Shown piece by piece: positions 26,277 to 35,002 of a stretch of 64,000 bases of DNA. Each line of letters starts with the position of its first letter. Position 1 is the first letter of the stretch. The notes under the pieces are model-generated. The model saw only the letters and a program-made list of their open reading frames with translations, searched no databases and was not told the origin of the DNA. The DNA is from an uncultured Mediterraneibacter sp. (GTDB taxonomy: Bacteria > Bacillota > Clostridia > Lachnospirales > Lachnospiraceae): NCBI RefSeq assembly GCF_934309415.1, contig NZ_CAKRDI010000001.1, forward strand, positions 124,001-188,000, in the 5' to 3' direction. Both the position numbers and the translations under genes were made by a program.

Positions 26277-27263
26277 CTAATAGATAAATTGAACATAGAT
26301 ATATGCCAGAAGACTGGTTGCCGCAGCGGCAGCCAGTTTTTGTATTATGTAAGGGAAAATCGATAATCCGCTATCTTTCAGCATACAGTTGGTCTGTGCC
26401 ACTGCACACCATCCACCGAAACTGGTCAGTCCGATCACCGCCGGATAAGTGATTGCCAGGTTCTTTGATCCTTTACATAACAGTAAGATCCCATTGGTTA
26501 CTTCCAGTGGCGCTGCAAGCAACAGATGAAGTTCACCAGGCAGTGGGAGAAGATCAATCAATGCAATCAGAATTGAAAACAAGATCAGATATCCACCCAC
26601 TTTTGTGATCGCTTCAAAACTGTTCATCATGCAGGAATCAACCAGAGAAATAAAGGGAATTCTGGAATTCGTCCTTCCTTTTCTATTGTCAGATTTTGCA
26701 ACAGTTCTTTTTTTGCAAAATCGATTATGATCAGCCGGACTATAAGCAGATCTTTTATTACCTTGATCATAAAATTCCCGAAACACAAAACTCAATAATA
26801 CAGGTGTACCAATCAGAATGACCAAAGTAGGGACAAGCAGGGTCTCCTCCTTCAATGCATTACCAACAAGAAAATTTACAAGGAATGCCGGACTTGTATT
26901 ATTACAGAAAGACAGCAGATAAGCGCCTTCTTTTTCTGAGATTTTCCCGGAACGGACCAGATCTGAGGTTACTTTGGCTCCCATCGGATAACCGCAGAGA
27001 AATCCCGCGATCACAGCAAATGCACCATTAGAAGAAACAGAAAAGAGTCTGCCAACTGGCCGTGCCACCGTTTGGGCAAATAGTTCCAGTCCGCCGCTGT
27101 GAAGCAGCAGTGCTGTAATCACAAGAAATGGAAATAACGTCGGAAACAGAATCTGAAACCAGAGTAACAAACCATCACTTGCTCCCTGAAACACAGCAGC
27201 AGGAGAAAAAAGCATCAATGCAAAGCTGACAAGAAACAAAAGTTCTGTTGGAAAACGTTTCAT
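26277..27263 (-). CDS. ylbJ: Sporulation integral membrane protein YlbJ-like
   Basis: The 328-residue membrane protein has about eight hydrophobic segments and the Gate/nucleoside-recognition motifs GFLCGYPMGAKVT and SFCNNTSPAFLVNFLVG. In Bacillus ylbJ lies just after ylbH (rsmD) and ylbI (coaD) and is needed for normal spore formation. The same genes are neighbours here, with ylbJ on the opposite strand. The central polar stretch (about residues 170-205, Lys/Arg/Asn-rich) is a cytoplasmic loop. Substrate unknown. Confidence 0.88.
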   Translation of the reverse strand: MKRFPTELLFLVSFALMLFSPAAVFQGASDGLLLWFQILFPTLFPFLVITALLLHSGGLELFAQTVARPVGRLFSVSSNGAFAVIAGFLCGYPMGAKVTSDLVRSGKISEKEGAYLLSFCNNTSPAFLVNFLVGNALKEETLLVPTLVILIGTPVLLSFVFREFYDQGNKRSAYSPADHNRFCKKRTVAKSDNRKGRTNSRIPFISLVDSCMMNSFEAITKVGGYLILFSILIALIDLLPLPGELHLLLAAPLEVTNGILLLCKGSKNLAITYPAVIGLTSFGGWCAVAQTNCMLKDSGLSIFPYIIQKLAAAAATSLLAYIYVQFIY

Positions 27264-27577
27264 AGTGGCACACCTTTCCTGTGATTATCACGATCATATT
27301 CAAAGTCTTTCAAATTTTATATCTTTTGGACTTTCATCGTATCTTCAGATGGAATACTGAGTTTTAGCAATACTATTCTATGTGAAAAAAGCCTGCACAT
27401 TCCAGATTGTTACTGTTCACAGCATAGTGATTAGCTATGGTCTGAACAGCAACTCCAGATCTGCTCATAAATGATTAAGGCAATAAAATCTCTTTTCCAC
27501 AGCTTCAATTCATGTTATACTTATTCTTAGTATCATTTTGTTGCTGATTGCAGCAACTTATTTTACGGAGGAAAAGA
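27264..27577. other. Gap between ylbJ and the RsmF-like gene
   Basis: Divergent promoter region. It holds the 45-bp element derivative (27409-27453) and a possible TATACT box near 27513 for the downstream gene. Nothing else is recognisable. Confidence 0.5.
27409..27453. mobile_element. 45-bp internally deleted insertion element
   Basis: It begins GTTACTGTTCACAGCATAG like a reverse full copy and ends TGGTCTGAACAGCAAC like the other end of the copy at 24136, with the middle missing. The flanks TCCAGATT (27401-27408) and TCCAGATC (27454-27461) match 7 of 8, so a target duplication is likely. Confidence 0.75.
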
Positions 27578-28957
27578 ATGAATTTACCAAAAGTATTTGA
27601 AGAAAAGATGCAGGCTCTTCTCGGGTCTGAATATGAAGCATATACAGCATGTTACGAGGAACCACGCCATTACGGACTTCGTGTAAATACAGCGAAGATC
27701 TCTGTGGAAGATTTTCTCAAGATCGCGCCATGGCCGTTAGAGCCGGTTCCGTGGATCAAAAATGGATTTTATTACGACGGAGACAAAATCCAGCCGTCCA
27801 AGCATCCATATTATTTTGCAGGTCTTTATTATCTGCAGGAGCCAAGTGCCATGACACCGGCGGACCGTCTTCCGGTTGAACCAGGCGACCGCGTACTGGA
27901 TGTCTGTGCCGCACCGGGAGGAAAAGCAACTGAACTGGGAGCAAAGCTTGGCGGAAGCGGAGTACTCGCAGCCAATGACCTGAGCAGTTCCCGCGCCAAA
28001 GGACTGTTAAAGAATCTGGAACTGTTCGGAATCGGCAATGTTCTGGTACTCAGCGAGGAGCCGGGGAAACTGGTTTCTTATTTTCCAGAATATTTCGATA
28101 AGATCCTGATCGATGCACCTTGTTCCGGTGAAGGTATGTTCCGAAAAGATAAAAAAATGGTCAAGGCATGGGAAGAACACGGACCGGAGTTTTTCTCCAA
28201 AATCCAGAGAAGCATCATCACCCAGGCGGCCCAGATGCTCAGACCAGGCGGTATGCTGCTTTATTCTACCTGTACTTTCTCTCCGGAAGAGAACGAGCAG
28301 ACCATCGAATATCTGCTGCAGGAATATCCAGAATTTACAATCTGCGAGATGGAAGGATATGAAGGATTTGCAGAAGGAATGCCACAGGTATCCGGGAGCA
28401 GGAATCCGGAACTTTCCAAGACTGTCCGTATCTTCCCACACCGCATGAAGGGCGAAGGACATTTCCTTGCATTACTCAGAAAGGGAAATGAAGTTTCTGC
28501 CATTCCTGCAGAAGAGACAGGAAAAAATAAGAAACTCCCGGAAGAACTGACAGAATTTTTACAGCATGTACACCGTGAGTTTGTCTCTTCCCGCATGGAG
28601 ATTCGCGGAGAAAAGGTGTATTACATGCCGGCAGGTCTTCCGTCCCTGCGCGGAATCCGCTTCTTAAGAACCGGACTTTTAATGGGCGAATTAAAGAAAA
28701 ACCGTTTTGAACCAAGCCAGGCATTTGCCATGAATCTGAAAAAAGAAGAATATGATTTTGTCATTGATCTCCCGGTATCCGATGATCGTGTGATCAAATA
28801 TCTGAAAGGGGAGACACTGGACGTAGAAGACCTGACCGGAAGAAAAGACAAGGGCTGGTATCTCGTCTGTGTGGACGGCTATCCACTTGGCTTCGGAAAA
28901 CTGGTCAATCAGATGTTAAAGAACAAATATCTCCCTGGATGGCGGTGGAACGGATGA
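27578..28957 (+). CDS. rRNA cytosine-C5-methyltransferase, RsmF/YebU-like
   Basis: This SAM-dependent RNA m5C methyltransferase has the SAM-binding DVCAAPGGKATEL (108-120), DAPCSGEGMFRK with Cys182, and the catalytic STCTF with Cys232. The C-terminal half (from about 310) matches the RsmF extension with the RNA-binding segment YYMPAGLPSLRGIRFLRTG. At 459 residues it fits the Firmicutes RsmF-type enzymes. GGAGGAAAAGA precedes the start; the in-frame upstream ATG lacks a site. It overlaps the RsuA-like gene by ATGA. Confidence 0.92.
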   Translation: MNLPKVFEEKMQALLGSEYEAYTACYEEPRHYGLRVNTAKISVEDFLKIAPWPLEPVPWIKNGFYYDGDKIQPSKHPYYFAGLYYLQEPSAMTPADRLPVEPGDRVLDVCAAPGGKATELGAKLGGSGVLAANDLSSSRAKGLLKNLELFGIGNVLVLSEEPGKLVSYFPEYFDKILIDAPCSGEGMFRKDKKMVKAWEEHGPEFFSKIQRSIITQAAQMLRPGGMLLYSTCTFSPEENEQTIEYLLQEYPEFTICEMEGYEGFAEGMPQVSGSRNPELSKTVRIFPHRMKGEGHFLALLRKGNEVSAIPAEETGKNKKLPEELTEFLQHVHREFVSSRMEIRGEKVYYMPAGLPSLRGIRFLRTGLLMGELKKNRFEPSQAFAMNLKKEEYDFVIDLPVSDDRVIKYLKGETLDVEDLTGRKDKGWYLVCVDGYPLGFGKLVNQMLKNKYLPGWRWNG

Positions 28958-29661
28958 AATTAAGACTGGATAAATATCTGGCCGATATGGGAATCGGAAC
29001 CCGTGCCCAGGTAAAAAAAGAGATTTCCAGAGGAAATGTGCAGGTCAACGGCGAAGTCATGAAGCACCCGGAACAAAAGATCGACACGGAAGCCGATCAG
29101 GTCATTTATGCCGGAAAACCGGTTGCCTATGCAGAATATGAATATTATATGCTGAACAAACCGGCCGGCGTTGTCTCGGCGACCGAAGACCGCCACGATC
29201 AGACGGTCCTTGATCTGATCACCGACCGTCAGCGCAATGATCTCTTCCCGGTGGGACGTCTGGATAAGGATACAGAAGGGCTTCTTCTGATCACGAATGA
29301 CGGGGATCTGGCGCATCGTCTGCTTTCTCCGAAAAAGCATGTGGATAAGCTCTATTATGCAAAAGTAGCAGGAAAAGTCACAGAAGAAGATGGAGCGAAA
29401 TTCCGTCAGGGCGTGGATATCGGCGAGGAGAAACTGACACTTCCTGCTGAATTGAAGATTTTAAAAAGTGATGAGATCTCAGAGATCCATCTGACGATCC
29501 GGGAGGGCAAATTCCATCAGGTGAAGCGCATGTTCCAGGCAGTCGGAAAAGAAGTGGTCTATCTGAAACGCCTTCAGATGGGAACACTTTCTCTGGATGA
29601 ATCACTGGCTCCCGGTGAATATCGGAAGTTGACAGAAAACGAGGTCAGAGAATTATGTTAA
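28954..29661 (+). CDS. Pseudouridine synthase, RsuA family
   Basis: An S4 RNA-binding domain at residues 1-60 (LRLDKYLADMG) is followed by the synthase domain with GRLDKDTEGLL, where Asp104 is the catalytic residue. It probably makes a pseudouridine in 16S rRNA (RsuA) or 23S rRNA (RluB/E type); the exact site is not clear. The start at 28954 gives a classic ATGA overlap with the preceding methyltransferase, and its end overlaps the YgiQ gene by seven bases, so three genes are translationally coupled. Confidence 0.92.
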   Translation: MKLRLDKYLADMGIGTRAQVKKEISRGNVQVNGEVMKHPEQKIDTEADQVIYAGKPVAYAEYEYYMLNKPAGVVSATEDRHDQTVLDLITDRQRNDLFPVGRLDKDTEGLLLITNDGDLAHRLLSPKKHVDKLYYAKVAGKVTEEDGAKFRQGVDIGEEKLTLPAELKILKSDEISEIHLTIREGKFHQVKRMFQAVGKEVVYLKRLQMGTLSLDESLAPGEYRKLTENEVRELC

Positions 29662-31613
29662 ATGGAAGTTTTTTACCGATTACAAAAGAAGAGATGCAAT
29701 TGCGTGGATGGGAACAGGTAGATTTTGTCTATGTATCGGGGGATGCTTATGTAGATCATCCCTCCTTCGGCCATGCCATCATTACCCGTCTTCTGGAAGC
29801 AAATGGATATAAAGTCGGGATCATTGCACAACCGGACTGGAAAAATTCAGAGAGCATCACTGTCTTTGGAGAGCCGCGTCTTGGATTCCTCGTCTCTGCC
29901 GGAAATATGGATTCCATGGTCAATCATTATTCCGTTTCCAAGAGACGCCGAAAGACCGATGCCTACACACCGGGCGGTGAGATGGGAAAACGCCCGGATT
30001 ACGCCTGCGTGGTCTACGGCAATCTGATCCGTCAGACTTATAAGAAGACACCGATCATTCTGGGCGGAATCGAGGCCAGTCTGCGCCGTATGGCTCATTA
30101 TGATTACTGGTCGGATAAAGTCAAACGTTCCGTTCTTCTGGATTCCGGTGCAGATATTATTTCTTATGGGATGGGAGAACATTCTATCCTTGAGATTGCT
30201 GAAGCACTGGATGCAGGAATCCCGGTGGAAGAGATCACTTACATCAACGGAACGGTTATAAAGACAAAGTCACTGGACAGTATTTATGATGCAGAAGTGC
30301 TTCCATCTTTCGAAGAAGTCCGTTCCGATAAGAAGATTTATGCACAGAGTTTCTATACCCAGTATTTAAATACCGATGCATTCAACGGGAAACGTCTGGT
30401 AGAGCCGTATTCAGAACACCTCTATGTGGTGCAGAATCCACCGGCAAAGCCGTTATCACAGATGGAAATGGATGATACGTATGCATTTCCGTATATGAGG
30501 ACGTATCATCCGTCTTACGAAGCCAAAGGCGGTGTACCGGCCATTGCAGAGATCAAGTTCAGTCTGATCAGTAACCGCGGCTGTTTCGGTGGATGCAGTT
30601 TCTGTGCACTGACGTTCCATCAGGGACGAATCATCCAGACAAGAAGTCATGAATCCCTGATCAATGAAGCAAAGCTTATCATGGAAGAACCGGATTTTAA
30701 GGGATATATTCATGATGTCGGTGGTCCGACTGCAAATTTCCGTCATCCTTCCTGTAAAAAACAGATGGAACATGGCGTGTGCCGGAACCGGCAGTGTCTC
30801 TTCCCGACCCCGTGTAAGAACATCGATGCAGATCACACAGATTATGTATCTTTATTAAGAAAACTGCGGAAAATACCGAAAGTAAAGAAGGTATTTATCC
30901 GTTCGGGAATTCGTTTTGACTATCTGCTCGCAGATAAAGATAAGAATAAAACATTCCTGAAAGAACTGTGTGAATATCACGTCAGCGGTCAGCTGAAAGT
31001 GGCACCGGAACATGTCTCTGCACCGGTTCTTGCTCTTTTAGGGAAACCGGAACACAAAGTATATGAGAAATTTACAGAAGAATTTTATAAGATGAATCAG
31101 AGACTGGGGAAAGATCAGTATCTTGTTCCTTATCTGATGTCCTCCCATCCGGGGTCTACCTTGAAAGAAGCCGTGGAACTGGCTGAATATTGCCGTGATC
31201 TTGGCTATATGCCGGAACAGGTACAGGATTTCTATCCGACACCGTCCACACTTTCTACCTGTATGTACTACACAGGACTTGACCCACGGAATATGCAGCC
31301 GGTCTATGTGCCGAAGAGCCCGCATGAGAAAGCCATGCAGCGTGCCCTGATCCAGTACCGCAATCCGGAACTGTATGATCTGGTGTTTGAGGCACTGCAT
31401 AAAGCAGGAAGAACGGATCTGATCGGATTTGGTCCAAACTGTCTGATCCGTCCAAGACGCCTGAAAAATGAAAAACAGGCTGCTGGAAACAGGCAGAGAA
31501 ATACAGGAAAGTCCAGCGCCTCTGGAAGAAATACAGCACAGAATGGTCAGGGAAGATCACAGGACTACAGAAAGAAGAAAAAGACAATTCGCAACACACA
31601 TAAAAGAAAGTAA
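29655..31613 (+). CDS. YgiQ family radical SAM protein
   Basis: The 652-residue protein has the YgiQ N-terminal domain (PITKEEMQLRGWEQVDFVYVSGDAYVDHP is its start, residues 7 on), a radical SAM cluster GCFGGCSFCALTF at about residues 308-320, and the YgiQ C-terminal SPASM-like part. The tail after residue 610 is Arg/Lys/Gln-rich and disordered. The family is widespread but its substrate is unknown. The overlap with the pseudouridine synthase gene hints at an RNA-related role, which is inference. Confidence 0.93.
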   Translation: MLNGSFLPITKEEMQLRGWEQVDFVYVSGDAYVDHPSFGHAIITRLLEANGYKVGIIAQPDWKNSESITVFGEPRLGFLVSAGNMDSMVNHYSVSKRRRKTDAYTPGGEMGKRPDYACVVYGNLIRQTYKKTPIILGGIEASLRRMAHYDYWSDKVKRSVLLDSGADIISYGMGEHSILEIAEALDAGIPVEEITYINGTVIKTKSLDSIYDAEVLPSFEEVRSDKKIYAQSFYTQYLNTDAFNGKRLVEPYSEHLYVVQNPPAKPLSQMEMDDTYAFPYMRTYHPSYEAKGGVPAIAEIKFSLISNRGCFGGCSFCALTFHQGRIIQTRSHESLINEAKLIMEEPDFKGYIHDVGGPTANFRHPSCKKQMEHGVCRNRQCLFPTPCKNIDADHTDYVSLLRKLRKIPKVKKVFIRSGIRFDYLLADKDKNKTFLKELCEYHVSGQLKVAPEHVSAPVLALLGKPEHKVYEKFTEEFYKMNQRLGKDQYLVPYLMSSHPGSTLKEAVELAEYCRDLGYMPEQVQDFYPTPSTLSTCMYYTGLDPRNMQPVYVPKSPHEKAMQRALIQYRNPELYDLVFEALHKAGRTDLIGFGPNCLIRPRRLKNEKQAAGNRQRNTGKSSASGRNTAQNGQGRSQDYRKKKKTIRNTHKRK

Positions 31614-31643
31614 CCACTCTTCTGCAGTGTCATGAAACTGCTG

Positions 31644-31692
31644 TAATTATAAGATGCAAAGGTCTTTCAAAAGTCTTTTGCACTTACAATTA
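31644..31692. terminator. Hairpin after the YgiQ gene
   Basis: TAATTATAAG (31644-31653) pairs with CTTACAATTA (31683-31692) with one wobble, and inside it TGCAAAGG pairs with CTTTTGCA. It lies 30 bases after the stop and lacks a clear T-run, so termination is likely but unproven. Confidence 0.45.
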
Positions 31693-31808
31693 TGGTCAGG
31701 TAACTGTTTCCCTGAATGAATAACTAGAGTGTGTCTGAAAAATGCTTTCTGCAAGATATATGCCACAATTTTTAAATTTACAAAGCATAGAAATGAGGTG
31801 TCTGACAT

Positions 31809-32567
31809 ATGAAAATTGCAGTTGTTACCGGAGCCTCTTCCGGAATGGGCAGAGAATTTGTCCAGCAGCTTGGATATCTGTATAAAAATCTGGACGAGAT
31901 CTGGGTCATCGCAAGGCGCAGAGAACGCATGGAGGAATTAAAAGACAGCAGCCGTGTTCCGCTTCGGATCTTTGACGGAGATCTGATGAAGAAACCGGTC
32001 TATAAGGCATTCTATACCGAGCTGAAGCTGCAACAGCCGCAGGTCAAGATGCTGGTCAATGCAGCAGGCTTCGGAAGATCCGGAAGCGTAGAAGAGATCG
32101 CCGCTGAAAATAAAAAGCTTCAGACAGATATGATTGATCTGAACTGCCGCGCTCTGACCAGGATAACACAGATGTGCCTTTCTTATATGGAAAGAGGCAG
32201 CAGGATCGTAAATCTGGCATCTGCAGCCGCTTTTTGTCCACAGCCTGGATTCTCAGTTTACGCAGCTACCAAAGCTTATGTCTTAAGTTTCTCCCGGTCA
32301 CTCGGAGAAGAATTAAAAGAGCGTGGAATCTGTGTGACAGCCGTATGTCCGGGACCGGTGGAGACAGAATTTTTTGAAGTCAGCGGAAAACCGGAGAAGC
32401 TGTTGAAACGACTGACTATGGCAGATCCGAAAAAGGTTGTATATCAGGCATTGAAGGACAGCCGTGACAGAAAGCCAATGTCTGTTTACGGACTCCCGAT
32501 GAAAGCCGCTTACTTCTTCACACGCATTCTGCCTCAGGGACTGATCCTGAGATTTCAGTCTCTATAA
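31809..32567 (+). CDS. Short-chain dehydrogenase/reductase
   Basis: The classical SDR has the nucleotide-binding TGASSGMG at residues 7-14, NAAGFG near 84-89 and the catalytic Y151-x3-K155 (YAATK). Its substrate is unknown. The 252-residue length is usual, and the C-terminal part (TRILPQGLILRF) resembles Firmicutes SDRs related to ketoreductases. It has a GAGGTG ribosome site and precedes a small membrane protein gene. Confidence 0.9.
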   Translation: MKIAVVTGASSGMGREFVQQLGYLYKNLDEIWVIARRRERMEELKDSSRVPLRIFDGDLMKKPVYKAFYTELKLQQPQVKMLVNAAGFGRSGSVEEIAAENKKLQTDMIDLNCRALTRITQMCLSYMERGSRIVNLASAAAFCPQPGFSVYAATKAYVLSFSRSLGEELKERGICVTAVCPGPVETEFFEVSGKPEKLLKRLTMADPKKVVYQALKDSRDRKPMSVYGLPMKAAYFFTRILPQGLILRFQSL

Positions 32568-32597
32568 CACTTTTAATTCACATAAAGGAAGAACAAC

Positions 32598-33176
32598 ATG
32601 AAAAAAATACAAAAAGGAAAACCCGGATATCTGAACTATAAAAAGAAAGTGGAAATCATCCGTACCATCGTTTATTTTGCCATTGTACTTGCCATCTTTG
32701 CCCTTGGGATCTGGCAGACCGGAACACGACTGAACCTTCTGACAGTTGTCGCGATCCTTGGATGTCTTCCTGCTTCCAAATCACTGGTTGGCGTGATCGC
32801 ACGCTTCCCTTATCCGTCTATTGATCCGGATAAAGCAAAAGAAATCGCAAAACTTTCCAGACATCTGACCGTATGCTATGACACTGTCATTACAAGCAGA
32901 GAAAAAATCATGCCGGCAGATTGCTTTGTCATTTCCGGGCACAATATTTACGGGTATACACATTATGAGAAAGTCAATCCGGAGGAACTTGCAAAACACA
33001 TCCGCACCATTCTCAATGACAACCAGTACACCGGCATGACGATCAAAGTACTGAATCAGTACGCGCCGTTCCTTGCCAGAGTGGAGGGACTCGATAACAT
33101 CGCAGCCGTAGAAAAAGAAGATACAAAAGAGCAGGAGAGAGCAATCCGCCACTTACTGTTGAATATTTCAATGTAG
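32598..33176 (+). CDS. Conserved membrane-anchored protein of unknown function
   Basis: The 192-residue protein has a Lys-rich N-terminus, two membrane segments (about residues 22-62) and a soluble C-terminal domain with PADCFVISGHNIYGYTHYEK and a helix ending in LLLNISM. No known motif is recognised. It lies 30 bases after the SDR and 41 bases before the RluA-like gene, so it may be cotranscribed with them. Confidence 0.75.
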   Translation: MKKIQKGKPGYLNYKKKVEIIRTIVYFAIVLAIFALGIWQTGTRLNLLTVVAILGCLPASKSLVGVIARFPYPSIDPDKAKEIAKLSRHLTVCYDTVITSREKIMPADCFVISGHNIYGYTHYEKVNPEELAKHIRTILNDNQYTGMTIKVLNQYAPFLARVEGLDNIAAVEKEDTKEQERAIRHLLLNISM

Positions 33177-33217
33177 TGATATAAGTGAGAAGACAATAAA
33201 ATAAAGAGAAAATTTTC

Positions 33218-34375
33218 ATGAGAGAACTTACAATCAATAAAAACGAAGCAGGACAGCGCCTGGACAAATTTCTTGGGAAATATATGGACCAGGCTCCGAA
33301 AAGCTTCTTTTACAAAATGTTACGCAAAAAAAATATTACATTAAACGGCAAGAAAGCCGCAGGAAATGAAATGCTTACGCAGGGAGACGTTGTGAAACTC
33401 TTTCTGGCAGATGATACTATTGATAAATTTTCCTCCGCTCCGGAATTTTCAAAAATTGCAGCAGCCGGTCACAATGGCTTAACAGCCCGGGGGGAAAATG
33501 TAAAAGATCAGAAAGCCAGAACGATTTCTGCAAATTCTGCTGAATCAGCAGCTTCAAAAATTTCTGCAGATTCTACAAACTCTGCACAAACGTTACAACA
33601 ATTCGGAAAGAATGGAAAATCCGGGAAACCATTCCGCTCAGAAATAGGACGTTCACTTGGAATCCTCTACGAAGACGAGCAGACACTGTTTCTAAACAAA
33701 CCAGTAGGAATGCTGTCACAGAAAGCAGCTCCGCAGGATGTCTCTGTCGTAGAGCATCTGATCGCCTATCTGCTGGAAAGCGGACAGATTACAACAGAAG
33801 AACTTAGAACCTTTCATCCGGCTGTCTGCAACCGTCTGGACCGCAACACAAGCGGAATCATCGCGGCAGGGAAAACACTGGCAGCACTGCAGCAGTTAAG
33901 TGAAATGTTCCGTGATCGCAGCATGAAGAAATATTATCTTGCCCTTGTAAAAGGCACTGTAAAAGGAAACCAGCGGATCAGCGGATTCCTGAAAAAAGAC
34001 AGTCGCACGAATCAGGTACAGATCTTAAAAGACGAAATTCCCGGAGCATCTGCGATTGAGACCGAATACCGTGTCATGAAGCAGGCAAACGGTGTGACAC
34101 TTCTGGAAGTCCACCTGATCACGGGAAAAACACATCAGATCCGCGCCCATCTTGCTTCCATCGGACATCCGATCATCGGAGATTATAAGTACGGAAACCG
34201 TACTATCAATGAACAGTTTAAGAAGGAATACCATCTTTCCAGCCAGCTGCTCCATGCATGGAGACTCTGTGTTCCTTCCTGCGAAGGAGAACTGAATGCG
34301 CTGTCAGGAAAGGAGATTCAAGCTCCTCTGCCAAAGCTGTTCCTGAAAATCTGCAAAGACAGGGGCGTGATATAG
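33218..34375 (+). CDS. RluA family pseudouridine synthase
   Basis: It has an N-terminal S4 domain (LDKFLGKYMDQAPKSFFYKM), then the synthase domain with CNRLDRNTSGI, where Asp208 is catalytic. It is likely to modify 23S rRNA. Between them is an unusual Ala/Ser/Lys-rich insert at residues about 80-142 (SANSAESAASKISADS) that looks like a flexible linker. Otherwise the length (385) follows the family. recU starts one base after its stop. Confidence 0.9.
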   Translation: MRELTINKNEAGQRLDKFLGKYMDQAPKSFFYKMLRKKNITLNGKKAAGNEMLTQGDVVKLFLADDTIDKFSSAPEFSKIAAAGHNGLTARGENVKDQKARTISANSAESAASKISADSTNSAQTLQQFGKNGKSGKPFRSEIGRSLGILYEDEQTLFLNKPVGMLSQKAAPQDVSVVEHLIAYLLESGQITTEELRTFHPAVCNRLDRNTSGIIAAGKTLAALQQLSEMFRDRSMKKYYLALVKGTVKGNQRISGFLKKDSRTNQVQILKDEIPGASAIETEYRVMKQANGVTLLEVHLITGKTHQIRAHLASIGHPIIGDYKYGNRTINEQFKKEYHLSSQLLHAWRLCVPSCEGELNALSGKEIQAPLPKLFLKICKDRGVI

Positions 34376-34376
34376 G

Positions 34377-34910
34377 ATGGCTACCTGGAATTCCCGTGGA
34401 CTGCGAGGCTCCACATTGGAAGAATTCATCAACCGCACCAACGAGCATTACAGTGAGAGCGGACTGGCACTCATCCAGAAGATCCCAACCCCAATCACAC
34501 CGGTGAGGATTGATAAAGAACACAGACATATCACGCTGGCTTATTTTGACAAGATCAGTACGGTAGACTACATTGGGGCAGTACAGGGGATCCCAGTCTG
34601 TTTCGATGCCAAGGAATGCAGCGCAGATACATTTCCCCTTCAGAATGTCCATGAACATCAGATGAATTTTATGAAAAAATTCGAGCAGCAGGGTGGAATT
34701 GCATTTCTGGTCATCTATTTCAGCACCAGAGATGAGTTGTATTATATGCAGTATCAACAGATCCGCAGATTCTGGGATCGTGCACAGGCAGGCGGAAGAA
34801 AAAGTTTCCGTTACGATGAAATGGATCCAGGATGGTTTATGGAGCTGAAAAACGGGTATTTTGTGCCTTATCTTGACTGTATTCAAAAGGATTTGGATAC
34901 CAGGGATTGA
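34377..34910 (+). CDS. recU: Holliday junction resolvase RecU
   Basis: RecU is the Firmicutes resolvase that works with RuvAB. The protein begins MATWNSRGLRGSTLEEFI and shows PTPITPVR, AVQGIPVCFDAKE (catalytic Asp and Glu with Lys) and HQMNFMKKFEQQGG. At 177 residues it is slightly short of Bacillus RecU but full in the core. Its stop codon lies inside the -35 box of the his operon promoter. Confidence 0.92.
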   Translation: MATWNSRGLRGSTLEEFINRTNEHYSESGLALIQKIPTPITPVRIDKEHRHITLAYFDKISTVDYIGAVQGIPVCFDAKECSADTFPLQNVHEHQMNFMKKFEQQGGIAFLVIYFSTRDELYYMQYQQIRRFWDRAQAGGRKSFRYDEMDPGWFMELKNGYFVPYLDCIQKDLDTRD

Positions 34911-34935
34911 CAGAAGCCGTCAAAGTCCGTATAAT
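34907..34935 (+). promoter_or_regulatory. Consensus promoter of the his operon
   Basis: TTGACA (34907-34912), exactly 17 bases, then TATAAT (34930-34935): both boxes are perfect sigma-A consensus. The recU stop TGA (34908-34910) is within the -35. Near the transcript start a hairpin GTTTTAAC (34945-34952) / GTTAAAAC (34971-34978) precedes the hisZ ribosome site. No T-box or His-codon leader peptide was found. Confidence 0.85.
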
Positions 34936-35002
34936 AACAAACGTGTTTTAACGTATTAGCAGACTAAAGTGTTAAAACTGATTACAGGAGAGGTGATTGT
35001 AT

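Noticed and set aside
34936..35002. T-box or His leader peptide before hisZ
   Set aside because: No T-box sequence, no run of His codons, and the leader is only about 60 nt.
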